Of a DNA stretch of 20,570 bases, positions 14,286 to 20,570 are shown one piece after another. Origin of the DNA: Anaerolineales bacterium UBA4826 (GTDB taxonomy: Bacteria > Chloroflexota > Anaerolineae > UBA4142). Each line of letters starts with the position of its first letter. Position 1 is the stretch's first letter. The DNA lies in the NCBI GenBank assembly GCA_002400365.1, contig DHFK01000065.1, forward strand, positions 597-21,166, read 5' to 3'. Under the pieces are notes generated by a model. It did not search any database. It was not told the DNA's origin and saw nothing but the letters and a program-made list of their open reading frames with translations. The position numbers were made by a program, and so were the translations under genes.

Positions 14286-15431
14286 CTATTTCAAAATGAT
14301 CGGCAAGCGCACGCGTTGAATCAACGCGCGCGGTTGCGCTAATACTGCGGCGGCAAGGCTGTCCGCGTACTGACGCCGATAGGTCGGATCGGTATAGTCG
14401 CGGTCGCGGACGAAATGGGTGATCGCGTCCGCCAACGTGACGGACGTGCCGCTGACGACGAGCGTCGTGCTCAACCCCAACGGATGATACACTCCGTCGC
14501 GCAGAACGCTGCGCCGCGACAATTCGTCATAGACTGCCAGCGCAGCGTTGATCGTGCGCTGCGTGCCGGTGATATCGCTGCCGAATTCGACGCCGTGAAC
14601 ATCGGTGGCGTTGGGATTGTTGGGGCGATAGTCACATTCGGGAACGCTGGGATCGCCCAAATTCGGATTCGAGTGGGTTGCCCACAACATGACCGGTGTC
14701 GTCAGGGCGTCCATCGCGGCGATGCATGCCTCGTGCGAGTACGCATCGGCGAGCGAGTGCAAGTACGTGCCAAAGGATTCCAGCGCGCCGGCTTTGAGCG
14801 TCGTCGTAATCACCGCCGTCCGCGTGTATTGTTTCTTTGCCTGCATCACCGTCAAGTCGCTATTCCTGCCCCAGGCGTATGCCTCGTACGCCACCAGCGT
14901 CGTTGTAAAACCCCACGCCCAATCGCGCAGCGCGCCGAGGTCACGTTCCGCGAGCGGACCGGTGCGATGCGGAAAGTGAAAAAAGGGCGAATAGACGCCA
15001 TAGCGTGACGTGGTACACGTATTCGGGTTTTTCATCTGCCCCGTCATCGGCCAGATGACGTTCGAGCAGTTGCCGCCTAGACATTGAATTGGAAAAAGCG
15101 CGTTGGGATCCGGCGACGCGTAGAATGACCCAAGGCAATTGGTGTACGAGACCACGTCGCTCGGCAGCATTTCCGAATCGGTGAGTTGATCCCAGATTTG
15201 TAGTTTCTGGCTGTCAGTGACTGTAAAGCCGGCAGCCAGAGCAAGCGCGTACGTCAGATCATCGTGAAGCGTACTGATCTCTGGGTAACCGGCAGACGTT
15301 GCGTAGGTAATCCCCGTTTTGGGATCGCGAAAGCCCAGCGCTTCCTCCGCAAAGCCCCAGACCGCCACCGCGCCGTCGAGCAGGAGCAAGGCGAGCACGA
15401 GCGCAAGCCAACTGACACTAAAACGGCGCAT
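14286..15431 (-). CDS. Secreted all-helical hydrolase-like protein (zinc phospholipase C / DUF6765-like)
   Basis: This 381-residue protein begins with a clear signal peptide (MRR, a long Leu/Val/Ala core, then a cleavage-like AVA at about residue 24). Candidate metal ligands are spread as in helical zinc phospholipases and related uncharacterised families. They include HDD early on (H56, D57), D81, FHFPH (H152, H155), and the E218-x6-H225-x3-D229-x3-H233 helix in the ESFGTYLHSLADAYSH stretch. It has several cysteines, which fits an exported protein. I cannot name the substrate. The start at 15431 has GGAG 9 nt upstream. An alternative ATG at 15476 overlaps the toxin stop (TGATG) and would add 15 residues before the signal. 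The 435-residue reading was rejected because it runs through the toxin gene. Confidence 0.65.
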   Translation of the reverse strand: MRRFSVSWLALVLALLLLDGAVAVWGFAEEALGFRDPKTGITYATSAGYPEISTLHDDLTYALALAAGFTVTDSQKLQIWDQLTDSEMLPSDVVSYTNCLGSFYASPDPNALFPIQCLGGNCSNVIWPMTGQMKNPNTCTTSRYGVYSPFFHFPHRTGPLAERDLGALRDWAWGFTTTLVAYEAYAWGRNSDLTVMQAKKQYTRTAVITTTLKAGALESFGTYLHSLADAYSHEACIAAMDALTTPVMLWATHSNPNLGDPSVPECDYRPNNPNATDVHGVEFGSDITGTQRTINAALAVYDELSRRSVLRDGVYHPLGLSTTLVVSGTSVTLADAITHFVRDRDYTDPTYRRQYADSLAAAVLAQPRALIQRVRLPIILK

Positions 15432-15475
15432 GAAATCATTCTCCAACAATCTGGCGGCGTGCAATTTTCCCGTCA

Positions 15476-15811
15476 TCAATCCTTGATCTCCACCACCTTC
15501 TCGCCAGAGGCAAGTAATACAAGGGCCTGCGGTAGTGTCTTGGAGAGAATCTCGCGTAACCGAGCATTGGAAGTATTTCCGCAAGTCACCCAAATCACTT
15601 GCGGCGGCGCACCACGCGCATTGACCAAATCCACAAAATCGCTGTCTTTGGTCATCACGATCACTGCGGCGTCGCGCGCTGCAGTGAATATCTCCTTGTC
15701 CGTCGCGTCACGCAGTCCCAAATCGCGTACAGCAATTGCCTCGACGGCAAACGTCTTGGCAATCCAGTTAGCAATGGCTGGGGAAAGTTGCGCATTGATC
15801 CAGATTTTCAT
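15476..15811 (-). CDS. DUF5615 PIN-like toxin with an altered acidic residue
   Basis: This 111-residue PIN-like (Mut7-C-like) putative ribonuclease is the usual toxin partner of DUF433 antitoxins. The family opening is typically an 'IxxDxxLSP' strand with a metal-binding aspartate; here it reads MKIWINAQLSP with N6 in that place. The second acidic cluster, MTKDSDF, is intact, as is the VIWVTCGNTSNARL segment. The missing first acid may lower or abolish nuclease activity, though the rest of the protein is full length. Its ATG overlaps the DUF433 stop by 4 nt (ATGA), the standard antitoxin-toxin coupling. Confidence 0.85.
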   Translation of the reverse strand: MKIWINAQLSPAIANWIAKTFAVEAIAVRDLGLRDATDKEIFTAARDAAVIVMTKDSDFVDLVNARGAPPQVIWVTCGNTSNARLREILSKTLPQALVLLASGEKVVEIKD

Positions 15812-16038
15812 GCTGCCACCAATATAGGATGATCTACGCGGCTTACCGCGAACTTGAGGACCGCTAGCACGTCTGCCATCTCCAAATCGGGTAACTCGTC
15901 CAAGACTTGGCTAGGACTCAAACCTGCGGCGAGTAACTCAAGCACGTCAATAACCCGAATTCGCATTCCTCGAATACACGGCCGACCACCGCATTGCTCT
16001 GGATTGACCGTGATCCGCTCAGCCAAGTAGTATGACAT
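15808..16038 (-). CDS. DUF433 antitoxin
   Basis: This 76-residue DUF433 protein has a helix-turn-helix-like fold. The family hallmarks are visible: ITVNPEQCGGRPCIRGMRIRV near the start, then a helical section with LLAAGLSPSQVLDELPDLEMADV. It is expected to bind and neutralise the DUF5615 protein made from the next gene (4-nt overlap) and perhaps to repress the operon. A strong GGAGGAAG ribosome binding site precedes the ATG, and that site lies at the broken end of the DUF3368 remnant. Confidence 0.88.
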   Translation of the reverse strand: MSYYLAERITVNPEQCGGRPCIRGMRIRVIDVLELLAAGLSPSQVLDELPDLEMADVLAVLKFAVSRVDHPILVAA

Positions 16039-16053
16039 GTTCTACTTCCTCCT

Positions 16054-16233
16054 TCATCCATCCTTTTTGTGCCTCCACGTTTGTCTCACTACGCCGACGC
16101 TACTGGGCATGTCGCCAAACTCGTCGTAAACCGACTGTGGGATGATAACTCGGCCATAGAGTTGACGCAACAGGGTAAGTTGTCCAACAGCAGCGAGATT
16201 GCTGATCGGTGAAGTGTTGCTGACGACGATCAT
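16054..16233 (-). pseudogene. Truncated DUF3368 PIN-domain toxin
   Basis: This frame is too short for many gene callers. Its first 39 residues (MIVVSNTSPISNLAAVG, then QLTLLRQLYG, RVIIPQSVYDEF) are the classic start of a DUF3368 PIN toxin, which is normally about 155-160 residues. It then drifts into unrelated sequence and stops at residue 59, so most of the nuclease domain, including the later acidic residues, is gone. Its ATG overlaps the UPF0175 stop by 4 nt (ATGA), the normal layout for this pair. The break falls less than 20 nt before the next module's ribosome binding site, as if a deletion or insertion had fused two toxin-antitoxin loci. Confidence 0.8.
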
Positions 16234-16475
16234 AATCGTCCCACCTCGCGCAGAGTCCGCAAGTCCGCCTCGAAATCGGCAACGTCATAGTGAATTGGAA
16301 TTTGACGGTTTGCGAGAAGGAATTGGAACTGGAGTTGGCTCATCCCTGCCAGCCGACTGGCTTGACCAAGGGTCAGCTTTTCTCTCTGAAAAAGCAGGAT
16401 TGCCAATGCCTGTTCCAACTCTGACGGAGTCATATGGCTTGCATACAAAACTTCATCAGGAATCGCCAAACTCAT
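16230..16475 (-). CDS. UPF0175-family antitoxin
   Basis: This 81-residue UPF0175 protein is a small helical DNA-binding-type antitoxin, normally paired with DUF3368 PIN toxins. The family helix order is visible: ELEQALAILLFQREKLTLGQASRLAGMSQLQFQFLL, then the IPIHYDVADFEADL tail. It starts 3 nt after the oxidoreductase stop, with GAGGTGAAAC before the ATG. Since its toxin partner is truncated, it may now act only as a regulator or be a relic. Confidence 0.85.
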   Translation of the reverse strand: MSLAIPDEVLYASHMTPSELEQALAILLFQREKLTLGQASRLAGMSQLQFQFLLANRQIPIHYDVADFEADLRTLREVGRL

Positions 16476-16478
16476 GTT

Positions 16479-17816
16479 TCACCTCTTCGGTAGTTCTCTT
16501 TCGTACGCCCAATCCTCGATTTGCAGGTACGCGCGAATACCCAGACTCGCCGCGAGACGCAGCGGTTCGGGCGGCCAGGGGATCACATTACGATTGACGA
16601 GGAAGACATCGGTAAGATCGGTTTTCTGCTCCAGGATCAGATCACGAATCGTCTGACCGTTGAGGTGTGTCATGGACACACCATGCCCAATGCAGCCGAG
16701 CGAATAGACCGCGCGCTTGTCGCCGACATAGCCAAGCGCGGGCGTGAGATCGAGCGTCACCGAAAACGGTCCGCCCCAGCGATGCGTGATCTTGACGTCC
16801 TTGAGCGCGGGAAAAACGTAATGGATGTGCTCTTCCAGATGCTGCCACGCGCTCGCGCTATCGTCGCGCTGCATGTCGCCGCCAAACGACAAGCCGACCG
16901 GACCGCCGCCCATCAGCAAACGATTGTCGGGCGAGATGCGATAATAGTGAATGAGATTGCGCGCGTCCTCGACGCCTTGCCGATGCTGCCAACCGATCGC
17001 TTCGTACTGCTTGTCGGTCAGTGGCTCGGTCGCGATCATGTACGTCCACGCTGGAATCTGTTTGCGGCGAATCATTGGAAACAAGTGCGAGTACGCGTTC
17101 GTCGCAAAGACGATTTTCTGCGCGGTTACGCTGCCGCCCGGCGTCTTGAGCATGAAATCCGCACCGCGCTCGATGCGCGTGACCGGCGTGTGCTCGTAAA
17201 TCTCCGCGCCAAGCGACTGCACCACGCGCTTTTCCTCGCGCACCAACTTGACCGGGTTGACGAGCGCCATGCGCGGCTCCCACCACGCGCCGAGATACAA
17301 ATCAGAATTGACCTCCGCGCGCGCCGCATCGCGCTCCAGCCATTCGATTCCTTGGATGCCCAGTTCCTGAACGAGTTCGATTTGCTTTTTGATGCGCTTG
17401 ACGTAGCCGGGGGTCGTCGCCATACGCAAAAAGCCGGGGCGCGTGTAATCGCAGTCGAGATTGTTTTCTTCGACCTGTTCGCCCACGGCGTCCACCGCGC
17501 GTTCCATGTAGCGATGACCTTCCAGCGCGTTGTGCTTGCCCTTGAGCATCGTCAGAATATCAATGCCCAAGCCGATCACCGTCATCGCGAACGAGCCGTT
17601 GCGTCCGCTCGCGCCAAAGCCAATCACTTCGCTTTCGAGCACGACGACCTTCAAACTGGGATCGGCTTTGCGGAGAGAGTACGCCGTCGCCATGCCGGTG
17701 AAGCCGCCGCCGATGATCGCGACATCGGCTCGCGTGTCGCCTTGCAGCGGCGCGTTTGGTTGATACGGTGGACAAGTAGCGAGCCAGAAACTGACGTCGG
17801 AATAGTCGGTACGCAT
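16479..17816 (-). CDS. FAD-dependent oxidoreductase, DAO (glycine/D-amino acid oxidase) family
   Basis: This 445-residue flavoprotein has a Rossmann FAD site at its N-terminus (IIGGGFTG, residues 34-41) and E61 at the end of the second strand to hold the ribose. A GASGRNGSF loop (68-76) follows, and a C-terminal FAD signature of the type GHGVSMTHLNG. It groups by eye with the OrdL/PuuB-like amine and amino acid oxidases; the substrate cannot be read from sequence. The ATG at 17816 was preferred to one nine codons earlier because GAGGAAAGG lies just upstream. It sits between two toxin-antitoxin modules on the same strand, with a 67-nt gap before it and 3 nt after. Confidence 0.88.
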   Translation of the reverse strand: MRTDYSDVSFWLATCPPYQPNAPLQGDTRADVAIIGGGFTGMATAYSLRKADPSLKVVVLESEVIGFGASGRNGSFAMTVIGLGIDILTMLKGKHNALEGHRYMERAVDAVGEQVEENNLDCDYTRPGFLRMATTPGYVKRIKKQIELVQELGIQGIEWLERDAARAEVNSDLYLGAWWEPRMALVNPVKLVREEKRVVQSLGAEIYEHTPVTRIERGADFMLKTPGGSVTAQKIVFATNAYSHLFPMIRRKQIPAWTYMIATEPLTDKQYEAIGWQHRQGVEDARNLIHYYRISPDNRLLMGGGPVGLSFGGDMQRDDSASAWQHLEEHIHYVFPALKDVKITHRWGGPFSVTLDLTPALGYVGDKRAVYSLGCIGHGVSMTHLNGQTIRDLILEQKTDLTDVFLVNRNVIPWPPEPLRLAASLGIRAYLQIEDWAYERELPKR

Positions 17817-17883
17817 AATCCTTTCCTCACCGCGTTGTGTCAATGCGATCTCAAGTACTGCCCCACATAGTCAATTACGATGT

Positions 17884-18216
17884 CTATTTCGTTCTTGACG
17901 TTACCGCGCATTGGCGATTCTTCAAAGACCCATGTTCCACTAACGCGTGAAAGTGGTGCGGATAGCTCTTCAATGCTCGAAATTTCTCAACGCCAATGTG
18001 TGGAAAGTCATCCCAACCAAAGAGCCGTTTGTCGCCTGAGAAAGGGAGGGTTTCGTCAATGAACGCGTACGAATAACTTGACGTTGTCGGATCGCAGTGT
18101 ATGTCCAGAAACCGCTTGCCATCAATAGTCGCACGAATCTTGCCGCCGATCAACTCAACTTTCGCAAAGAGGTGGGCGGACTCTAGTTTTCCGATGACAG
18201 CGCGATACCATGCCAT
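17884..18216 (-). CDS. TumE/DUF6516-type putative toxin
   Basis: This 110-residue protein is rich in beta strands (LFAKVELIGGKIRATIDG, KRFLDIHCDP, SYSYAFID) followed by a histidine-rich YPHHFHAL motif. This layout matches my memory of the DUF6516 / TumE family, found as the second gene of small two-gene loci. The biochemical activity is not clear to me. Its ATG shares one base with the stop of the upstream 96-residue gene (TAATG), which supports a toxin-antitoxin-like pair. Confidence 0.65.
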   Translation of the reverse strand: MAWYRAVIGKLESAHLFAKVELIGGKIRATIDGKRFLDIHCDPTTSSYSYAFIDETLPFSGDKRLFGWDDFPHIGVEKFRALKSYPHHFHALVEHGSLKNRQCAVTSRTK

Positions 18217-18506
18217 TAGATCGCTCCGAGAATTCCCAAGAGTTCGCCGATCTCATTTTCGATGGCGCGCCACTCGAGCCGGTCGGTATAGAGCGTATGA
18301 TCGTCTGGCGAGATACCCTCGCGGGCGATACGCGCTTCGAGTGCATTTAGCGAGCCGTACTTTTGCTGAAAACGTACCGCTGCCTTTTTCAATTCGACGA
18401 TGCGCTCCGTAACCTCCCCGGCAATACCCCGTACCAGGAGATCCTCCTTTGTCACTGGCAGCGCAGCCAGTGTGCGTTCCAGCATCTGATCCAGTGAAGT
18501 TGCCAT
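18216..18506 (-). CDS. Small helical protein, likely antitoxin partner of the TumE-type gene
   Basis: This 96-residue mostly helical protein has alternating leucines and charged residues (TERIVELKKAAVRFQQKYGSL, then RLEWRAIENEIGELLGIL), suggesting a coiled coil. I do not recognise a named family. The start at 18506 follows GGAGAAGGTGAT; the longer open frame runs through the promoter and was rejected. It is the first gene of the 7.3-kb minus-strand chain, directly after a strong promoter, as expected for an autoregulating antitoxin. Confidence 0.7.
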   Translation of the reverse strand: MATSLDQMLERTLAALPVTKEDLLVRGIAGEVTERIVELKKAAVRFQQKYGSLNALEARIAREGISPDDHTLYTDRLEWRAIENEIGELLGILGAI

Positions 18507-18528
18507 ATCACCTTCTCCATGTGCTGCA

Positions 18529-18556
18529 ATTATACCCTCAACTGCGCGTGCGTCAA
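18529..18556 (-). promoter_or_regulatory. Strong promoter for the toxin-antitoxin-rich chain
   Basis: On the minus strand TTGACG (18556-18551), a 16-nt spacer and a perfect TATAAT (18534-18529) lie just before the 96-residue gene, giving a leader of about 15-20 nt. It is the best promoter match seen upstream of the whole 11229-18506 gene run. Confidence 0.75.
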
Positions 18557-18570
18557 ACGGGCTATGCACT

Positions 18571-18598
18571 TTTCTTTTCATCTGTTTTGGCATATAAT
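18571..18598 (+). promoter_or_regulatory. Candidate promoter for the DUF2207 gene
   Basis: A perfect TATAAT (18593-18598) has only a weak T-rich -35 candidate (TTTCTT, 18571-18576) 16 nt upstream. It is divergent to the strong promoter at 18529-18556, so the two share a regulatory gap of about 130 bp. Confidence 0.5.
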
Positions 18599-18639
18599 AG
18601 CAGCGCAAGCGCGAAGAGCATTGACGGAGGTAATGTACC

Positions 18640-20535
18640 ATGAAGACCCCGCGCGTTATCCGCTTTTCTCTCCTGTTCCTGTTCGTCCTCGCTTTCCTCG
18701 CGATCGCCGCGCCGGCGCACGCGCAGACCAAAGTCGCCGTCCAAACGCGGCGCGATGTGGACATCACGATTCAAACCAACGGCGATGTCAAATTCGTGGA
18801 AACCTGGCAATTCAAGTACACCGGCGGACCCTTTCGCTTTGTCTTTCGTGGCATTCAACTCGACAAGGTTGATGCCGTAACCGGCTTGACGGTGTCAGAA
18901 GGCGGACGCCCGTACCAGCAAAGCACGGGCGAAAATCCGAACACTTTTCAGTTGTATCAAGAAAAAGGTCAGCAATTTATCAAATGGTTCCATCCGCCGA
19001 CCACGGATGCCAGCCGCACGTTCACTCTGCAATACACTTTGCGCGGCGCGTTGCGCATTTACGACGGCGGCGACCAGTTCTGGTGGAAAGTGATCGAAAG
19101 CGATCACGGCTACACGATTCAGAACTCGACGATCACCGTCCACCTGCCGGCATCCTTCGCGACCGATCAGATCAAGGCAGCCGTCACGACTGGACGCGGG
19201 AACGCGACGATCCGCGATGGGCAGACCGTTGTCTTTACGACCGGCGATCTGGAGGATGGCAGTGGACTCGAAGTTCGCGTGCAATTCCCGCACGGCGTCG
19301 TGACCGCCGCACCGCCGGCGTGGCAAGCCGCCGCCGACGCCGAAGCCGCCGCACGCGCAGAGCGCGAGCAGTACCGACCGATTCTGAACTTGCTCTTTCT
19401 CTTTGGGGGTTTCGTCCTGCTGCTCCTCGGACCGCTCCTGCTGTACCTGCTATGGTACGCCAAAGGGCGCGATCCTGCTACGCACATCGTCGCGCAAACG
19501 AGCGCGCCGCCCGGCGATCTCCCCGCCGGCGTCGTGGGCACGCTGATTGACGAGCGCGCCGACATGAAAGACATCATCGCGACGATCGTTGATTTGGCGC
19601 GGCGCGGCGTCATCCAAATGACCGAAAAAGAATCGCCCGGCTTTCTCGGCATCGGCGCCAACCGCGATTTTGTGTTCGAACTGGTCAGCGATCCTGCGGG
19701 TCTGCGCCGGTACGAGCAGACGCTGATCGAGCGCGTTTTCGGCGGAGGGCGAACTCGTGAATTGTCCGACCTCAAAGAGAAATTCTATACCGCGATTCCG
19801 ACGCTGCAATCGCAGATGTACGCTGAAGCGACCAAAGCCGGCTTTTTCGCCGGCAATCCAAATTCGACGCGGCTCAAATACGCCGGACTGGGCGTCGCCG
19901 CGCTGATCCTTTTTGGCATCCTGGGGTTCTGCATCTTTGCCGTCTTCTCAGACTATGCCGAACTCGCGATCTGTCCGGGCATCGCGCTCGGCATCACCGC
20001 CATCGGCTTGATCGTCCTGAGTCCGTTCATGCCGCGCCGCACCCCCAAAGGCGCGACCGAACGCGCGAAATGGGTCGCGTTCAAACGCTACCTCGAAAGC
20101 ATCGAAAAGTACACGAAACTCGATCAGGCGAAAGAGTTGTTCGACAAGTACCTGCCGTACGCCATCACCTTCGGATTGGACAAAACGTGGGTGAACAAGT
20201 TCGCCGAGATCGGCACGCCCGCGCCAACCTGGTATCAGACTTTTCCTCCACCAATGATCTACGGAACCGGTCACCCAAGCCATCGGCGCGATTGGGGCGG
20301 TGAAGTGAGCAGCGGCAGTGGTGTTCCAAGCGGCGGGCAAAAGCCATCGCTCGACAGCGCGGCAGGCGGCGCGTTCCGAGGACTCGATTCGATGACCTCT
20401 GGCTTGTTCTCGATGCTCGATTCCACTGCATCCGTCTTTGGCAGCGCGCCGTCGAGTTCGGGCGGGGGCGGCTGGAGCGGCGGCGGGGGCGGAGGTGGCG
20501 GCGGGGGCGGCGGCGGATCCTCCGGCGTCGGGTAA
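18640..20535 (+). CDS. DUF2207 membrane protein with signal peptide and poly-Gly tail
   Basis: This 631-residue DUF2207 protein has a signal peptide ending AHAQ (about residue 29), then an exported beta-rich region (about 30-225) with the family-typical opening of repeated IxTNGDVKFVETW and FRFVFRGI. A membrane helix follows (about 249-272), then a cytosolic helical part (about 285-410), two more membrane helices (about 413-434 and 441-461), and a Ser/Gly tail with a run of thirteen glycines. The family is widespread but its function is unknown; an envelope role is likely. GGAGG lies 9 nt before the ATG. It is monocistronic within the window and diverges from the toxin-antitoxin-like genes. 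Confidence 0.88.
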   Translation: MKTPRVIRFSLLFLFVLAFLAIAAPAHAQTKVAVQTRRDVDITIQTNGDVKFVETWQFKYTGGPFRFVFRGIQLDKVDAVTGLTVSEGGRPYQQSTGENPNTFQLYQEKGQQFIKWFHPPTTDASRTFTLQYTLRGALRIYDGGDQFWWKVIESDHGYTIQNSTITVHLPASFATDQIKAAVTTGRGNATIRDGQTVVFTTGDLEDGSGLEVRVQFPHGVVTAAPPAWQAAADAEAAARAEREQYRPILNLLFLFGGFVLLLLGPLLLYLLWYAKGRDPATHIVAQTSAPPGDLPAGVVGTLIDERADMKDIIATIVDLARRGVIQMTEKESPGFLGIGANRDFVFELVSDPAGLRRYEQTLIERVFGGGRTRELSDLKEKFYTAIPTLQSQMYAEATKAGFFAGNPNSTRLKYAGLGVAALILFGILGFCIFAVFSDYAELAICPGIALGITAIGLIVLSPFMPRRTPKGATERAKWVAFKRYLESIEKYTKLDQAKELFDKYLPYAITFGLDKTWVNKFAEIGTPAPTWYQTFPPPMIYGTGHPSHRRDWGGEVSSGSGVPSGGQKPSLDSAAGGAFRGLDSMTSGLFSMLDSTASVFGSAPSSSGGGGWSGGGGGGGGGGGGGSSGVG

Positions 20536-20543
20536 ATCCATTT

Positions 20544-20564
20544 CAAATTGCAGATTGCGGATTT
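20544..20564 (-). repeat. Dispersed 21-bp repeat, copy 2
   Basis: The reverse complement matches 19 of 21 bases of 7964-7984. It sits 8 nt after the DUF2207 stop and continues in similar AT-rich text to the window end, so the element may be longer than seen here. Confidence 0.6.
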
Positions 20565-20570
20565 ATGATT

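Noticed and set aside
14286..15593. Longer secreted-protein reading from 15593
   Set aside because: It overlaps most of the 3' third of the DUF5615 gene on the same strand and would bury the signal peptide behind 54 residues.
16521..17870. Long plus-strand open frame of about 449 codons opposite the oxidoreductase
   Set aside because: It is a mirror frame of a GC-rich gene: Arg/His/Ala-rich, no recognisable domain, no ribosome binding site. The minus-strand FAD protein is clear.
20271..20546. Minus-strand proline-rich protein opposite the poly-Gly tail
   Set aside because: The proline run is just the complement of the glycine codons of the DUF2207 gene.
1..20570. CRISPR array, insertion sequence or prophage
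   Set aside because: No regularly spaced direct repeats, no transposase or phage structural gene, and no terminal repeats around any block were found.

Overview
The window reads as a piece of a GC-rich bacterial chromosome, most likely from a Chloroflexota (Anaerolineae-like) organism. That placement is an inference. It rests on the mix of a Chloroflexota-style sortase, a DUF2207 protein with a glycine-rich tail, plain sigma70-type promoters, and dispersed AT-richer intergenic repeats of a kind I recall from those genomes. There are no phage structural genes, no transposase, no CRISPR array and no rRNA. One tRNA-Val (CAC) is present.

Region 1 (50-7904, all minus strand) reads xerC-like recombinase, PH/SHOCT membrane protein, purine nucleoside phosphorylase, a KimA-like potassium importer, a universal stress protein, then a separately promoted pair of TrkA/RCK proteins, then a lysine 2,3-aminomutase. 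The KimA-like gene, Usp gene and two RCK genes look like one K+ uptake module. It resembles the ceoB/ceoC plus APC-permease neighbourhood of actinobacteria.

Region 2 (about 7937-10773, mainly plus strand) has back-to-back promoters for xerC and tRNA-Val, and a terminator just after the tRNA. Then come an orphan membrane GAF histidine kinase and a multi-pass membrane protein whose start overlaps the kinase stop by 4 nt. The region closes with two structured elements, the second a bidirectional terminator.

Region 3 (11229-18506, all minus strand) is a tightly packed chain behind a strong promoter at 18529-18556. From that end it holds a TumE-type toxin-antitoxin-like pair, an FAD oxidoreductase, a UPF0175 protein with a truncated DUF3368 PIN toxin, a DUF433/DUF5615 pair, a secreted helical hydrolase-like protein, an M3 oligoendopeptidase, hicB with a frameshifted hicA, and a membrane-anchored sortase. 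Most junctions overlap or are under 30 nt, so four toxin-antitoxin-like modules are interleaved with ordinary enzymes. Two toxin genes are visibly broken and a third has lost an expected acidic residue, which suggests decaying modules kept as operon filler.

Region 4 (18571-20570, plus strand) has a divergent promoter and a DUF2207 membrane protein with a signal peptide and a poly-Gly tail. The window ends in a second copy of the dispersed repeat that also carries the -35 box of the tRNA-Val promoter.
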